Source of the DNA: a virus
Length of the DNA: 32,033 bases
Virus record (IMG/VR): IMGVR_UViG_3300032294_002843
Coordinates: 1-32,033 of that record
Reading direction: 5' to 3' (one strand)
Numbering within the stretch: position 1 is the first letter of the stretch; each line of letters opens with the position of its first letter. The position numbers and the translations under genes were made by a program. Under the pieces are notes generated by a model. It did not search any database and was not told the DNA's origin. It saw only the letters and a program-made list of their open reading frames with translations. Positions 13,432-22,000 of the stretch are shown here, piece by piece.

Positions 13432-15694
13432 GCCGAAAAAACAATTTAAAGGTTTTGGCGGTAGTGGCGGTGGTGGCAAACCTCCAAAACCACCGGAAAC
13501 CGCTATATCAGGGACTTCTGTTTCTGTCGCATCAGTTCTAGGGATTGTCTCTGAAGGGGAAATTGAGGGATTGGTAGACGGGCTAAAATCTGTTTATCTT
13601 GATGAAACTCCTATCCAAAACGCTGACGACTCCCTAAATTTTGACGGGTTCACCTACGCCTTTAGGCTGGGGACTCAAGGGCAAAGCAGGATGCCGGGTT
13701 TTGGGGATGAGGTGACAAGCGAAACTAGCGTGGCTGCTGACGTTAAGTTCAACTTCCCAATTACCCGCACTATCACTAATGCCAATTTAGATATTATCCG
13801 CGTTCGGTTAGGCGTGGTTTTGCAAGAATACCCACCAGACGGGGGCGTACTGGGCTTAAATGTAGGATTTAGGATTTATATTAAACAAGGCGCGGGGGCG
13901 TTCGTTCTCGTTCATGAAGGCAATATAGGCGGGAGATTTGCGACTATAACAGAGTTTGAGTATGCCTTTGCAGTTAATAACGCAGGTGGTACGGTTTCGA
14001 GTTTCAGCGTCCGCGTAGAACGAACCACCACGCAAGACGCAGACGAGACAAGATATCAGCGGATATTAAAATGGCAATCGTACACGCAAGCCACAGAAAC
14101 CAAGCTTGCCTACCCCAATAGCGCGTTGTTTGGGTTTACTTTCAATGCGGCGCAGTTTCAATCCTTACCCCAAATATCCCTAAAACTAGCAGGGCGGAAA
14201 ATTCAAATACCCAGCAACGCTACACCTACCGCAAGCAGGGGATTAACATTTAGTGGAACTTGGAATGGAACTTTTATCACGCCATCGGTAGCAGTGGCAG
14301 ATCCGGCATGGATTTTATACGACTTAATCACCAATACCCGCTATGGGCTTGGGCGGTATATTGATGCAACTCAGATTGATAAATGGGCATTGTACGAGAT
14401 TAGCCAGTATTGCAACGAATATGTAAGCGATGGCTATGGTGGCACTGAGCATAGATTCCAGTGTCACTTGCTGCTAGAGGGTAAGGACGAGGCGTATAGA
14501 ATAATTCAACAATTTCTGTCAATATTTCGTGGCTTCTCCTACTGGATGAGTGGCGCAATTGGATTTGTGGCAGATAAACCCGGATCACCGGTGGCACAGT
14601 TCACCCAGTCGGACATTGAAGAGGGGATGTTTTCTTATACTCGGACGGGTTTGAAAACACGAAACACTATTGCACTAGTAACATGGGCAAACCCTGATGA
14701 TTTCTACCGCCAATCCGTAGAAGCAGTAGATGACCCCGCCGGGATTGCCAAATATGGGGTTCGGGAAATAGAATTATCTGCTTTTGCTTGTACGTCAAGA
14801 GGTCAAGCGCGACGGGCTGGGTATGCCACGTTGCTAACCGACAGATTGGAGCAGGAAACGGTAACTTTTAAGTGTCGTGCTTACGGGACTTATACCAAAC
14901 CCGGCGACATTATCAGGATCATGGACTCAAAAAGGGCTAATATTCGCTATGGGGGGCTGATTGCAGCGTCTACCACCACCTCAATCACCTTAGATAACCC
15001 CGTAGAACTGCTAGAGGATGAAACCTATACCCTCACGGTAATGCTTGCTGATGGCACAGTTCAGGAGAGGGTTGTCACAAACTCCCCAGAAACAGCCGCG
15101 ACAATAATCACCCTTGATCTAGCGCTATCATCAGCACCACCACCCGAATCAAACTGGATTCTTGCCTCATCTACAATACAGCCTCAGTTATTTCGGGTTT
15201 TGAACCGCGTGCCGAGTTCCGGTGGCACGGAAATGATGCACGAAATCACAGCTATTGAGTACAACCCCGCCAAATATTCTCAAATTGAAAATGGCTGGAG
15301 TCTTGAACCACTACCAGCACGGCGTAATCCTCCCGTCGTTGTGTCGGCCCCCAGAAATATTGCCCTTAGTTACCGCACCATTGACCTATTTGATCTAAAT
15401 GCAGTATGGGATTTTCCACTACTGGGAAGCGAACGCGACCCCTACATCACAGGCTACACCATTGAATTGCGCCTTGGTGACGATGGGCTGTGGGGGAATA
15501 CCAGATTTGAGACAACTGCCTCTACGCAATTTGCAAACATATCAGCAGGGAAATATTACATCAGAGTCGCCGCTGTTGATATCAATGGCAGGTCATCGCG
15601 TTGGGTAGTTTCTGACCCGATACTCCTGACTAAATACAACTGGGTGGGAGTTCTCACTTCTCGCTATGCCTCTGTATTTGCAATGGAATTTTAA
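13430..15694 (+). CDS. J: Host-specificity / tip attachment protein J (lambda gpJ-like), 754 aa
   Basis: The protein starts with a Gly/Lys/Pro-rich stretch (KGFGGSGGGGKPPKPP) and the family's VASVLGIVSEGEIEGLVDG, as in lambda gpJ. A central region includes ADPAWILYDLITNTRYGLG, a hallmark of J-type tip proteins. The C-terminus (about 635-745) has fibronectin-III-like strands (ITGYTIELRL, GKYYIRVAAVD). It is shorter than lambda J (1132 aa), lacking most of the variable distal part, so receptor binding may lie in the following proteins. GTG at 13424 is an alternative start. It heads a four-gene plus operon. Confidence 0.9.
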   Translation: MPKKQFKGFGGSGGGGKPPKPPETAISGTSVSVASVLGIVSEGEIEGLVDGLKSVYLDETPIQNADDSLNFDGFTYAFRLGTQGQSRMPGFGDEVTSETSVAADVKFNFPITRTITNANLDIIRVRLGVVLQEYPPDGGVLGLNVGFRIYIKQGAGAFVLVHEGNIGGRFATITEFEYAFAVNNAGGTVSSFSVRVERTTTQDADETRYQRILKWQSYTQATETKLAYPNSALFGFTFNAAQFQSLPQISLKLAGRKIQIPSNATPTASRGLTFSGTWNGTFITPSVAVADPAWILYDLITNTRYGLGRYIDATQIDKWALYEISQYCNEYVSDGYGGTEHRFQCHLLLEGKDEAYRIIQQFLSIFRGFSYWMSGAIGFVADKPGSPVAQFTQSDIEEGMFSYTRTGLKTRNTIALVTWANPDDFYRQSVEAVDDPAGIAKYGVREIELSAFACTSRGQARRAGYATLLTDRLEQETVTFKCRAYGTYTKPGDIIRIMDSKRANIRYGGLIAASTTTSITLDNPVELLEDETYTLTVMLADGTVQERVVTNSPETAATIITLDLALSSAPPPESNWILASSTIQPQLFRVLNRVPSSGGTEMMHEITAIEYNPAKYSQIENGWSLEPLPARRNPPVVVSAPRNIALSYRTIDLFDLNAVWDFPLLGSERDPYITGYTIELRLGDDGLWGNTRFETTASTQFANISAGKYYIRVAAVDINGRSSRWVVSDPILLTKYNWVGVLTSRYASVFAMEF

Positions 15695-15697
15695 AAT

Positions 15698-16132
15698 ATG
15701 CCTACACCACGTCCTTACATTGGGGGGGACGGAAACCCCTATCAGCGATCACTCACAACCTCGTCCGCCGGCACAACAGACAACCCCGATGTTGCTCATT
15801 TTGCCCTTGATTATTCAGAAGAATCGCCAATTACCGGGGCAACGATACCGACCGGGGGGATAGGAGCAATCGGTTGGTTGAGTGCTATCTGGAGACAGTT
15901 ATCAGGGAATCAGCGAACCCCCGGTTTTCTCAGCAGAACTACCACAGGCACGGTAACAGCAGGGGCTAAATCTGTGGTTATCAAAAACGTTGGTGGTGCA
16001 GTAGGAACGGTTTTAACGGTCAATCTGCCAGCAGGGGAAAGCCTCAACTTTACGACTGCTGGGAACGACACTATCGGGGCGATCGCTTACAACGCCACCG
16101 GAACAACTTTTTTAATCACTGAAACAAGATGA
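15698..16132 (+). CDS. Virion structural protein with beta-sandwich C-domain, 144 aa
   Basis: It begins MPTPRPYIGGDGNPYQRSL. The N-part has polar and Gly-rich loops, and the second half (TGTVTAGAKSVVIKNVGG to LITETR) is a beta-rich domain seen in many tailed-phage structural and decoration proteins, probably a jelly-roll-like fold. The ATG follows the J stop by 3 bp. The last codon region overlaps the next start (ATGA). Likely part of the tail tip or fibre base, given its place after J. Confidence 0.65.
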   Translation: MPTPRPYIGGDGNPYQRSLTTSSAGTTDNPDVAHFALDYSEESPITGATIPTGGIGAIGWLSAIWRQLSGNQRTPGFLSRTTTGTVTAGAKSVVIKNVGGAVGTVLTVNLPAGESLNFTTAGNDTIGAIAYNATGTTFLITETR

Positions 16133-16911
16133 CAAACGCGATAATCACTACAGCCAACTCCATGCCGGGATCACAAGCTGTTTTTCTAAATTCCTTGACC
16201 ACAGCAATGCAGTCCGCAGGATTCACCCTACTGGACTCCTACACAGCCAGTGGGAATGAAGCGCGGGTTTACTCTTTTGTTGCTGATGCCGCAAAAACGT
16301 TTGGAACGCTGATCATAGAAGCCGCCTTCAGTGCTGCAACTACCATGAATATTCGTGGATATAGGACATGGGATGCAGGAGCTAATACTGGTACAAACGT
16401 TAGTACAAATGCACCCAAAGCCATAGATCCCGCTGTATCACACGGGTTTCATATTTGCAATCACCCTGAAGTAAGGGGAGTCAATATAATTGTTGGTGGC
16501 ATACCCCGCGCTTTTGTCGGGTATTTCCGACCACTTACGCCTAGTTATGACGAAGATCTATATCCCTTTGCATTTATAGAATCGGGGGGGTCTACAAGCT
16601 GGCAATCCAGTACTGGGCTTAAACCCATATCATCATCGCATCCCTACGGTGTTATTACGCTTGAGACAATTGATGTAAGGATGACAGAACCCGACGCAAC
16701 GAGAGGGAATAAAAGACTACTCGTCCCCGCAGCCATAAGCCGGACTGGCGACAGTATCGCGGAATTTTCCAGTGATTGCGTGCTAGGCGCATCCAATGGC
16801 ATGAGTGCTTTAGACGTTTTTCAGGTAACTCCGGGGGCTGAGGAATATCAGCTTTTTGACGGAGCCGCTGCGCCGACTAGTCTCGCTAGATTCGCCGTGA
16901 GGGTTGTATAA
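16129..16911 (+). CDS. Tail-tip or fibre-associated protein, 260 aa
   Basis: The product starts MTNAIITTANSMPGSQAVFL and has a mixed sequence with no strong repeats. It includes SFVADAAKTFGTLIIEAAFSA and a late segment with FAVRVV. Both ends overlap neighbours (ATGA before, TAATG after), so it is coupled in the J operon. No family is recognised; context suggests a receptor-binding or baseplate-like component. Confidence 0.55.
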   Translation: MTNAIITTANSMPGSQAVFLNSLTTAMQSAGFTLLDSYTASGNEARVYSFVADAAKTFGTLIIEAAFSAATTMNIRGYRTWDAGANTGTNVSTNAPKAIDPAVSHGFHICNHPEVRGVNIIVGGIPRAFVGYFRPLTPSYDEDLYPFAFIESGGSTSWQSSTGLKPISSSHPYGVITLETIDVRMTEPDATRGNKRLLVPAAISRTGDSIAEFSSDCVLGASNGMSALDVFQVTPGAEEYQLFDGAAAPTSLARFAVRVV

Positions 16912-17360
16912 TGCCAAATTTCCCCGCAGTCAAACTTAATGGAACTACAAAAACAGCTACAGCGGTTTTTCAAGCCGTAAAGACCCGTGCCTTTGAACAG
17001 GTAATCGTTGATTGGACTTTTGAATATTGCAACATCCTGGTTTTGCCCCCAACGTGGGAAGCTTCGATGCGGGTAACACCACCATTCAATAATTCAAAGC
17101 TAGGGGATGGCTACATTCAAATAGTGTGGAACGGATTAGAAGAAAAAGAAGAATGGCAAATCACATCCCCGATTTTCAATGAAGTGGATATTGATTCCAA
17201 ACTTGCAAAATTAAACGAGTTCACTGTGGGCGGCTTTTCGTGGAGTCCTGACAACGGAATAACTGTGCCACGCAAGCGGTACACGGCAGATGCTTGGACG
17301 GTAAGGACACTAGGAGAAGGAGCGTACCAGTTGAGTACGACTTTCCTTAAATTGACGTAG
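16911..17360 (+). CDS. Possible second M-like minor tail protein, 149 aa
   Basis: The middle and end (GDGYIQIVWNGLEEKEEW, a central segment GGFSWSP, a strand KRYTADAWTV, and the end LSTTFLKL) follow the layout of the lambda gpM/minor tail fold: a GYxQ-like turn, a WxSP loop and a final pair of strands. It is longer than the M gene at 9094-9438 and differs in sequence. It is the last gene of the J operon. Family call is moderate; it could equally be an unrelated tail-tip protein. Confidence 0.5.
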   Translation: MPNFPAVKLNGTTKTATAVFQAVKTRAFEQVIVDWTFEYCNILVLPPTWEASMRVTPPFNNSKLGDGYIQIVWNGLEEKEEWQITSPIFNEVDIDSKLAKLNEFTVGGFSWSPDNGITVPRKRYTADAWTVRTLGEGAYQLSTTFLKLT

Positions 17361-17427
17361 GATACATACTCTCACCGGATTTTGTTGGGCAGCGCCATGT
17401 TGTCTGACAAATCCATCATAAACTGAA

Positions 17428-17595
17428 TTACCCCATACCCCACGCGTCACCAAGTAATTTTAAAAACTCAACATCGTTGATCATCATCTGTTTGTAATGC
17501 GCCACAAGCTGCTGCTTCACCTGTTCCGGTGACATCTGCTGTACTTGCATCTTAAAAGCGGCGATTTGAAACTGCTGCTCAGTAGTTAATTGCAT
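17428..17595 (-). CDS. nblA: NblA-like phycobilisome degradation protein, 55 aa
   Basis: The 55-aa product carries the NblA signature. It begins MQLTTEQQFQIAAF, then has MQVQQMSPEQVKQQLV, HYKQMM and FLKLLGDAWGM. Cyanobacterial NblA proteins have the same run (LS-EQQF near the start, a QVQ-x-MS motif, then a Y-x-QM and a final LL-x3-WG). NblA recruits phycobiliproteins to the Clp protease so that phycobilisomes are dismantled; freshwater cyanophages are known to carry nblA. The gene is short (family about 55-65 aa), on the opposite strand from its neighbours, and separated from the tail genes, as expected of an auxiliary metabolic gene. It is divergent from rha across an AT-rich control region. 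Confidence 0.92.
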   Translation of the reverse strand: MQLTTEQQFQIAAFKMQVQQMSPEQVKQQLVAHYKQMMINDVEFLKLLGDAWGMG

Positions 17596-17601
17596 ACATT
17601 A

Positions 17602-17634
17602 TTAGAGTATCAATAAAATTATTGTATAATCAAT
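17602..17634. promoter_or_regulatory. Divergent nblA/rha control region with inverted repeats
   Basis: CAATAA at 17611-17616 faces TTATTG at 17619-17624, then ATTG-TATAAT-CAAT at 17621-17634. TATAAT at 17625-17630 could be a -10 box for rha (TTAGAG 17 bp upstream is a weak -35). It lies 6 bp from the nblA start, so nblA's own promoter would overlap it. A hairpin GGGAAG/CTTCCC (17655-17676) follows in the rha leader. Confidence 0.4.
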
Positions 17635-17719
17635 AGGTAGTGTCAGCACGGCGAGGGAAGCCATCTACTACTTCCCAGTCCGTTACAGCCGACAGTCCAC
17701 TCAACCGAAAAAATGAACT

Positions 17720-18511
17720 ATGGATAGTTTAACAAAGATTGACGTAATTGAACAAGGTGATGTTTTAGTTGTAGATTCTCGGCTAATTGCCGATGAGTTG
17801 GGGATTGAGCATCACACTTTCCTGAAAACGGTAAATAAATACCTTGACCGCATTGAATCAAGGTTTGGGGTTGTTCGATTTGTAGTAGATAAACCCCTAG
17901 AGGGTAGTCAGGGCGGTCGTCCTGAGAAATATGCACTTTTGACCGAGCCACAAGCAACCACACTGATGACATTTTCTAAAAACACAGAAAAGGTTGTAGA
18001 TTGCAAATTAGCACTTATAGAAGCATTTGAAAGAGCCAAGTCCGTAATAAAAACCGTAATTCCTCAACAGAATGATCAGATCCGCGAATTAGAATTACGA
18101 TTGCAACTTGCACAGGCGGAAATGCAAAAAGCGCTTGCAGAAAAATCCGTACTTGACACACGCCATTTAATTGTCGCCACCTGTCCTGAACCCATGCAGC
18201 AGAAAATATTAGGGTTTGAGGTTGTCAAGGAAATTGAATACAGGGATCGGATTATTCAAGACAACCAAATTATTAACGATGGGACAACAGTCAACAAAGC
18301 CGCGCTATGCAAACGTTACGGGTTTATGACTAAAGGCGGAAAACCAGATTACGCAAAACTAAATAAACACCTTGAATCACTCAAAATCCCTGATTACGCT
18401 TGGGAAAATGTACCAAGCGTCCGTGAAAACCAAGAATTACGCCGCGACTACCTGGAGAAATTGGACAAGAAGATTCTTGATGATTCCCGTCAATTGTGGT
18501 TTGTGGAGTAA
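17720..18511 (+). CDS. rha: Phage regulatory protein, Rha family, 263 aa
   Basis: The first 110 residues show the pRha pattern: a strand LVVDSRLIADELGIEHHTFL, then GVVRFVVDKPLEGSQGGRPEKYALL, then TEPQATTLMTFSKN and VVDCKLALIEAFERAK. The rest is a coiled coil (about 115-150) and a C-terminal domain with TKGGKPDYAKLNKHLESL. Rha proteins are phage-borne regulators that interfere with host or phage growth decisions; their exact role is not settled. Start: ATG at 17720; a tiny MNYG ORF (17713) overlaps it, which may tune translation. A strong terminator follows. Confidence 0.85.
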   Translation: MDSLTKIDVIEQGDVLVVDSRLIADELGIEHHTFLKTVNKYLDRIESRFGVVRFVVDKPLEGSQGGRPEKYALLTEPQATTLMTFSKNTEKVVDCKLALIEAFERAKSVIKTVIPQQNDQIRELELRLQLAQAEMQKALAEKSVLDTRHLIVATCPEPMQQKILGFEVVKEIEYRDRIIQDNQIINDGTTVNKAALCKRYGFMTKGGKPDYAKLNKHLESLKIPDYAWENVPSVRENQELRRDYLEKLDKKILDDSRQLWFVE

Positions 18512-18555
18512 TTAGCGAGTAGTTCTGCGTCCATGCCTATTAGAAAATCAATAGT

Positions 18556-18590
18556 ATTACTGACAATTTGATTAATCACAAATCAGTAAT
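18556..18590. promoter_or_regulatory. Inverted repeat ATTACTGA/TCAGTAAT
   Basis: ATTACTGA (18556-18563) faces TCAGTAAT (18583-18590), with nested TTTG/CAAA. CTGACA near 18560 and TAATTA near 18587 could form a promoter for the secreted-protein gene. Candidate operator. Confidence 0.35.
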
Positions 18591-18600
18591 TATGGTTAAA

Positions 18601-18636
18601 AACAGGTAGATTAATGTAAAATCTACCTGTTTTTTT
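18601..18636 (+). terminator. Strong intrinsic terminator after rha
   Basis: AACAGGTAGAT pairs over 11 bp with ATCTACCTGTT around a 9-nt loop, followed by seven T in a row. The ATG of the next gene begins at the base after the last T. Confidence 0.9.
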
Positions 18637-19050
18637 ATGAAAATTCTACCTCTTGCGATCGCGCTCTCGTTGCTACCAATTCCGACAATGGCGCAAAATC
18701 TTCCAGCAGGCAACACATTGACGGGATACTTGGAATTAGTTGCGGCTGGTATTGAGGGAACGGACGATGACTGTTATGGGACGGGAAGATTTGGTGACGT
18801 AACTGGATCAATGCCTGTGATTGTTAAAGATGAGCAGGAAAAGATAATTGCTACAGGATCTACCAAGCCCGGCAAGCGCCCAACAGAAAACCCTACTGTT
18901 AGGTGTATCTTTTCTTTCAACATTAAAAGCATACCAAAATCAAAGTTTTACAGCATTGGAATAGGAGATAGAGGGGCAGCCATTTTTTCCCAACAAGAAT
19001 TAGATGATCGGAAGTGGGAAGTAGAGTTTGTATTAATGCGGTCCCGATAA
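18637..19050 (+). CDS. Secreted small protein with signal peptide, 137 aa
   Basis: The first 20 residues (MKILPLAIALSLLPIPTMAQ) are a clear signal peptide with cleavage after TMA or MAQ. The mature part is about 115 aa with two Cys (DCYGTGRFG and VRCIF) that could form a disulphide, a strand-rich pattern (GSMPVIVKD), and a C-terminus WEVEFVLMRSR. No family is recognised; such small exported proteins are common in cyanobacteria. The ATG lies directly after the rha terminator, leaving no room for a ribosome binding site, so translation control is unusual. It converges with the tape-measure gene (stops abut). Confidence 0.65.
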   Translation: MKILPLAIALSLLPIPTMAQNLPAGNTLTGYLELVAAGIEGTDDDCYGTGRFGDVTGSMPVIVKDEQEKIIATGSTKPGKRPTENPTVRCIFSFNIKSIPKSKFYSIGIGDRGAAIFSQQELDDRKWEVEFVLMRSR

Positions 19051-22000
19051 CTACTTATTCAACGCTCCGCCGGGTCTCTGTTGTTTCTGAATTTCCGCCA
19101 ACACGGCAGAACGGACGGCATTTTGCAACTGTGGCACGTTCACGGATGTATCACTCTGTCCGCCGTTTACGCTGACGGGTACGCTGATATTCACGGTTGA
19201 TGACTGGCTGGGCGCGGAAAAGTTCATGTTAGGCGTAGACGTGCTACCAACTACACCACCTCCGGCGTAATTCAACACCCGTTCCATCTGCAATTCTTCA
19301 AACCGCTTAGATTGCTTGGGGTTTAATATCCTCTCCCCGCCATTGAAAACTCCCAATATTGGTGTTCTGCCGCCGGACTGAATCCTCTCTCGGTTCATCG
19401 CGTCGCTGATCGCCCCAATTACACCACCATCAGCAAAGTTGGGGACTTTACCGCCTTTACTAAAACCAAACAAACCACCGCCGACACCACCTGCACCAAA
19501 CAACCCGGAGAAGAGGGAATTTAGAGCCATGTCCAGCACACCATTAAGAATCTTGTCCGAGATGTCTGTAAGTGCGTCTCCTAGTGACTTCGTTCCGAGG
19601 ATTACCTCTTTTATTCCTGTGGAGAATCCAGATATTAATTGCTCTTGCAACATATCTTTTATCGCCATATCAAAAGTTTTGGCGGACTTAGTGATGTCGT
19701 CCAATTTCTTCTTATTTAACTCATCCAACGCGGCGGACATTTCCTTGATCTGATCCGCGTTAAATGCATCTTTAGGAAACTTGAGATTATATTCATTGAT
19801 GCTAATCATCAACTGTTCCTGAGAGCGTCGGGCGGCTTCCATCTGCTTCTCTATTTCCAGTTCCCTTGTCAGTCTATTAGTTAAGAACTGATTTGCCCTG
19901 CCACCTTTTAAAGTTTCAATACTAGAAGATCGAAGGTCAAATTTATTCTGGTTTAAAAGGTCGAATTTTTTGCTAGAAGCATCTAGTTTAGCCTGTGGGA
20001 TTGTGACAAGTTCCGCAAGTTTGATTTGGTATGCGTTGTCCGCTTCGGCGTTAGATAATTCTTGCCGATAATTGCGATTAGCCTTCAATTGCTCTCTCAA
20101 CTTTTCACCAGGCTTATTTAACAAAACATTACCCTCAATCTCTAGTAACTGTTTCTTGTAAGCATTAGTCAATTCATTGGTTTTCATGGTCAATTCATTG
20201 GTTAATCCAACCAAACTCACCATGCCATCCTTGTTATCGATCGCAAACCGTTCATTATCCAACTGCAATGATTTCATCTGCGAGGACTGGATAGTTTGCG
20301 CTTTGGTTAATTCCTTGGTGGCTTGATCAATCCGCTTAACCGTATCAGCATAATTAAAGTTAAGGTCAATGCCTTCTTTTTTCACAGAATTAACATTGAG
20401 AATGGCTTTAAATTCCTTCTGAAAAGCATCTTCACTCATGTTACCGCCCTTGCCACCGCCTTCATAATATCGCTTTTGGAGGTCTAGCAATTGTTGGTAT
20501 TGATCACGGTTTATGCTCAATAAATCAATGTTTTTCTGGAGCGCTGGAATACTCAAAACCAATGGATTTAGCGGGTCAATCTCATCTAATTTCTGTAGTG
20601 CCTGTAGCTGCTGTTGTAACTGTTCAATGGCCTTTGTTTGTTGCGCTATATCCTGTTCACTTAATCTGAAAAATTCTTTCTTGTCAAAATCTGCTATTGA
20701 CGCTTTGAGTATGTCATCAACATTAGATTTTAAGAAAGCCAGATTGTTTTTAGCTTCTGCATTACGGAACGCTGTCGCTTTGAAAGTTAAGTCATTTGTT
20801 TGAATTGCATCTGCGGCTAACTTCGGATCATTAGGGAATCTCTTCATTGCCAGATTAAACGCAGCTTGTAAATCTGGTTTTTGTGCGATCGCTCCATCCG
20901 TATCATCAATAATCTGCTGTAGTGCCTCTATATCCTTCTCGATTTTTCGGCGCAAATCAGCAAGCTGAATTCCAAATCTGTCAGCATTGCTCATATTAGG
21001 GGATAGCCCCTCTAATACGGTTCTTTGCGTTCCTAATGTAGAATCTTTCGTGCTGCTGATGTCTCCCAATGCCGATTTTCGAGTTGATCTAATAAATCTG
21101 TAAGCTTCTAACCTTTGCTTCAGTGCATTTTCCTCGATTTGCTCAGGGTCTAAATTGCTGTTAATTTGATTAGTTTCGAGTTGCTGGGCTGCTGTATTTA
21201 ACCTGAGTCGACCAGCTTGTGTAACTAGATTTTGCTGGCTGTTAGGGTTGATCGGTCTACCCTGCATAACATTGTTGTTCAACGCTTGTAGATTGCGCTG
21301 AATGTTGCTAAAAAATACGTTCGTTTTGCCAGTAGGAGATCCTTGCCCGTAGGGGTTTCCCGCCAAAGATGCCCATTCGCTAGAGGCATCCATGTATCCA
21401 GGGCGGTTTATAACCGATTTAAAATTACCTTTCTTGATGTCGTCCAATATGCCTCGGTACATCAAGCGAGATACTGCTAGAATCTCCTGTGATTGTGGCT
21501 TAAAGTCCCTCAACCCTAATCTGCTAAATTCTTCTTTAGCTACAAAATCCATTGTCTGATAACGCCCAGTGGCACTAGAGACTTGATTTCTACCCCTGCC
21601 ATACCGGACTCTTCTGCCAGGGTGTGATCCTAGTTTGTTGGGATCAAAAGACTCTCTGCCCTTGATGTCGTCGCCAATCAAGTAACCATAGCCACCTTGC
21701 TCCGCGCCTTTTGTTCCTACTTCCGCTACTGCAATGGCATCCAAGAACGCCCTAACATTTGGGTTTTGCAACGCTGCCATAGCTTTTTTGCCCCTAGCAG
21801 TCAAGCCGGATAAATCAGATGGCGCATAATTAGCCGCTTTACCCCATAAAACGCCGCCTAATTGGGGGGCTTGTGATTGTGCAACGGGTTTAACGGATTG
21901 AGAGGACTGTTTGCCAGTCGCCACGCCGCCATACTTGCCGCCCATGAAATCCTGTAGAAATTTCTGAGGGTCTGTGTATTTCCCGTTGACTCTGACCCCG

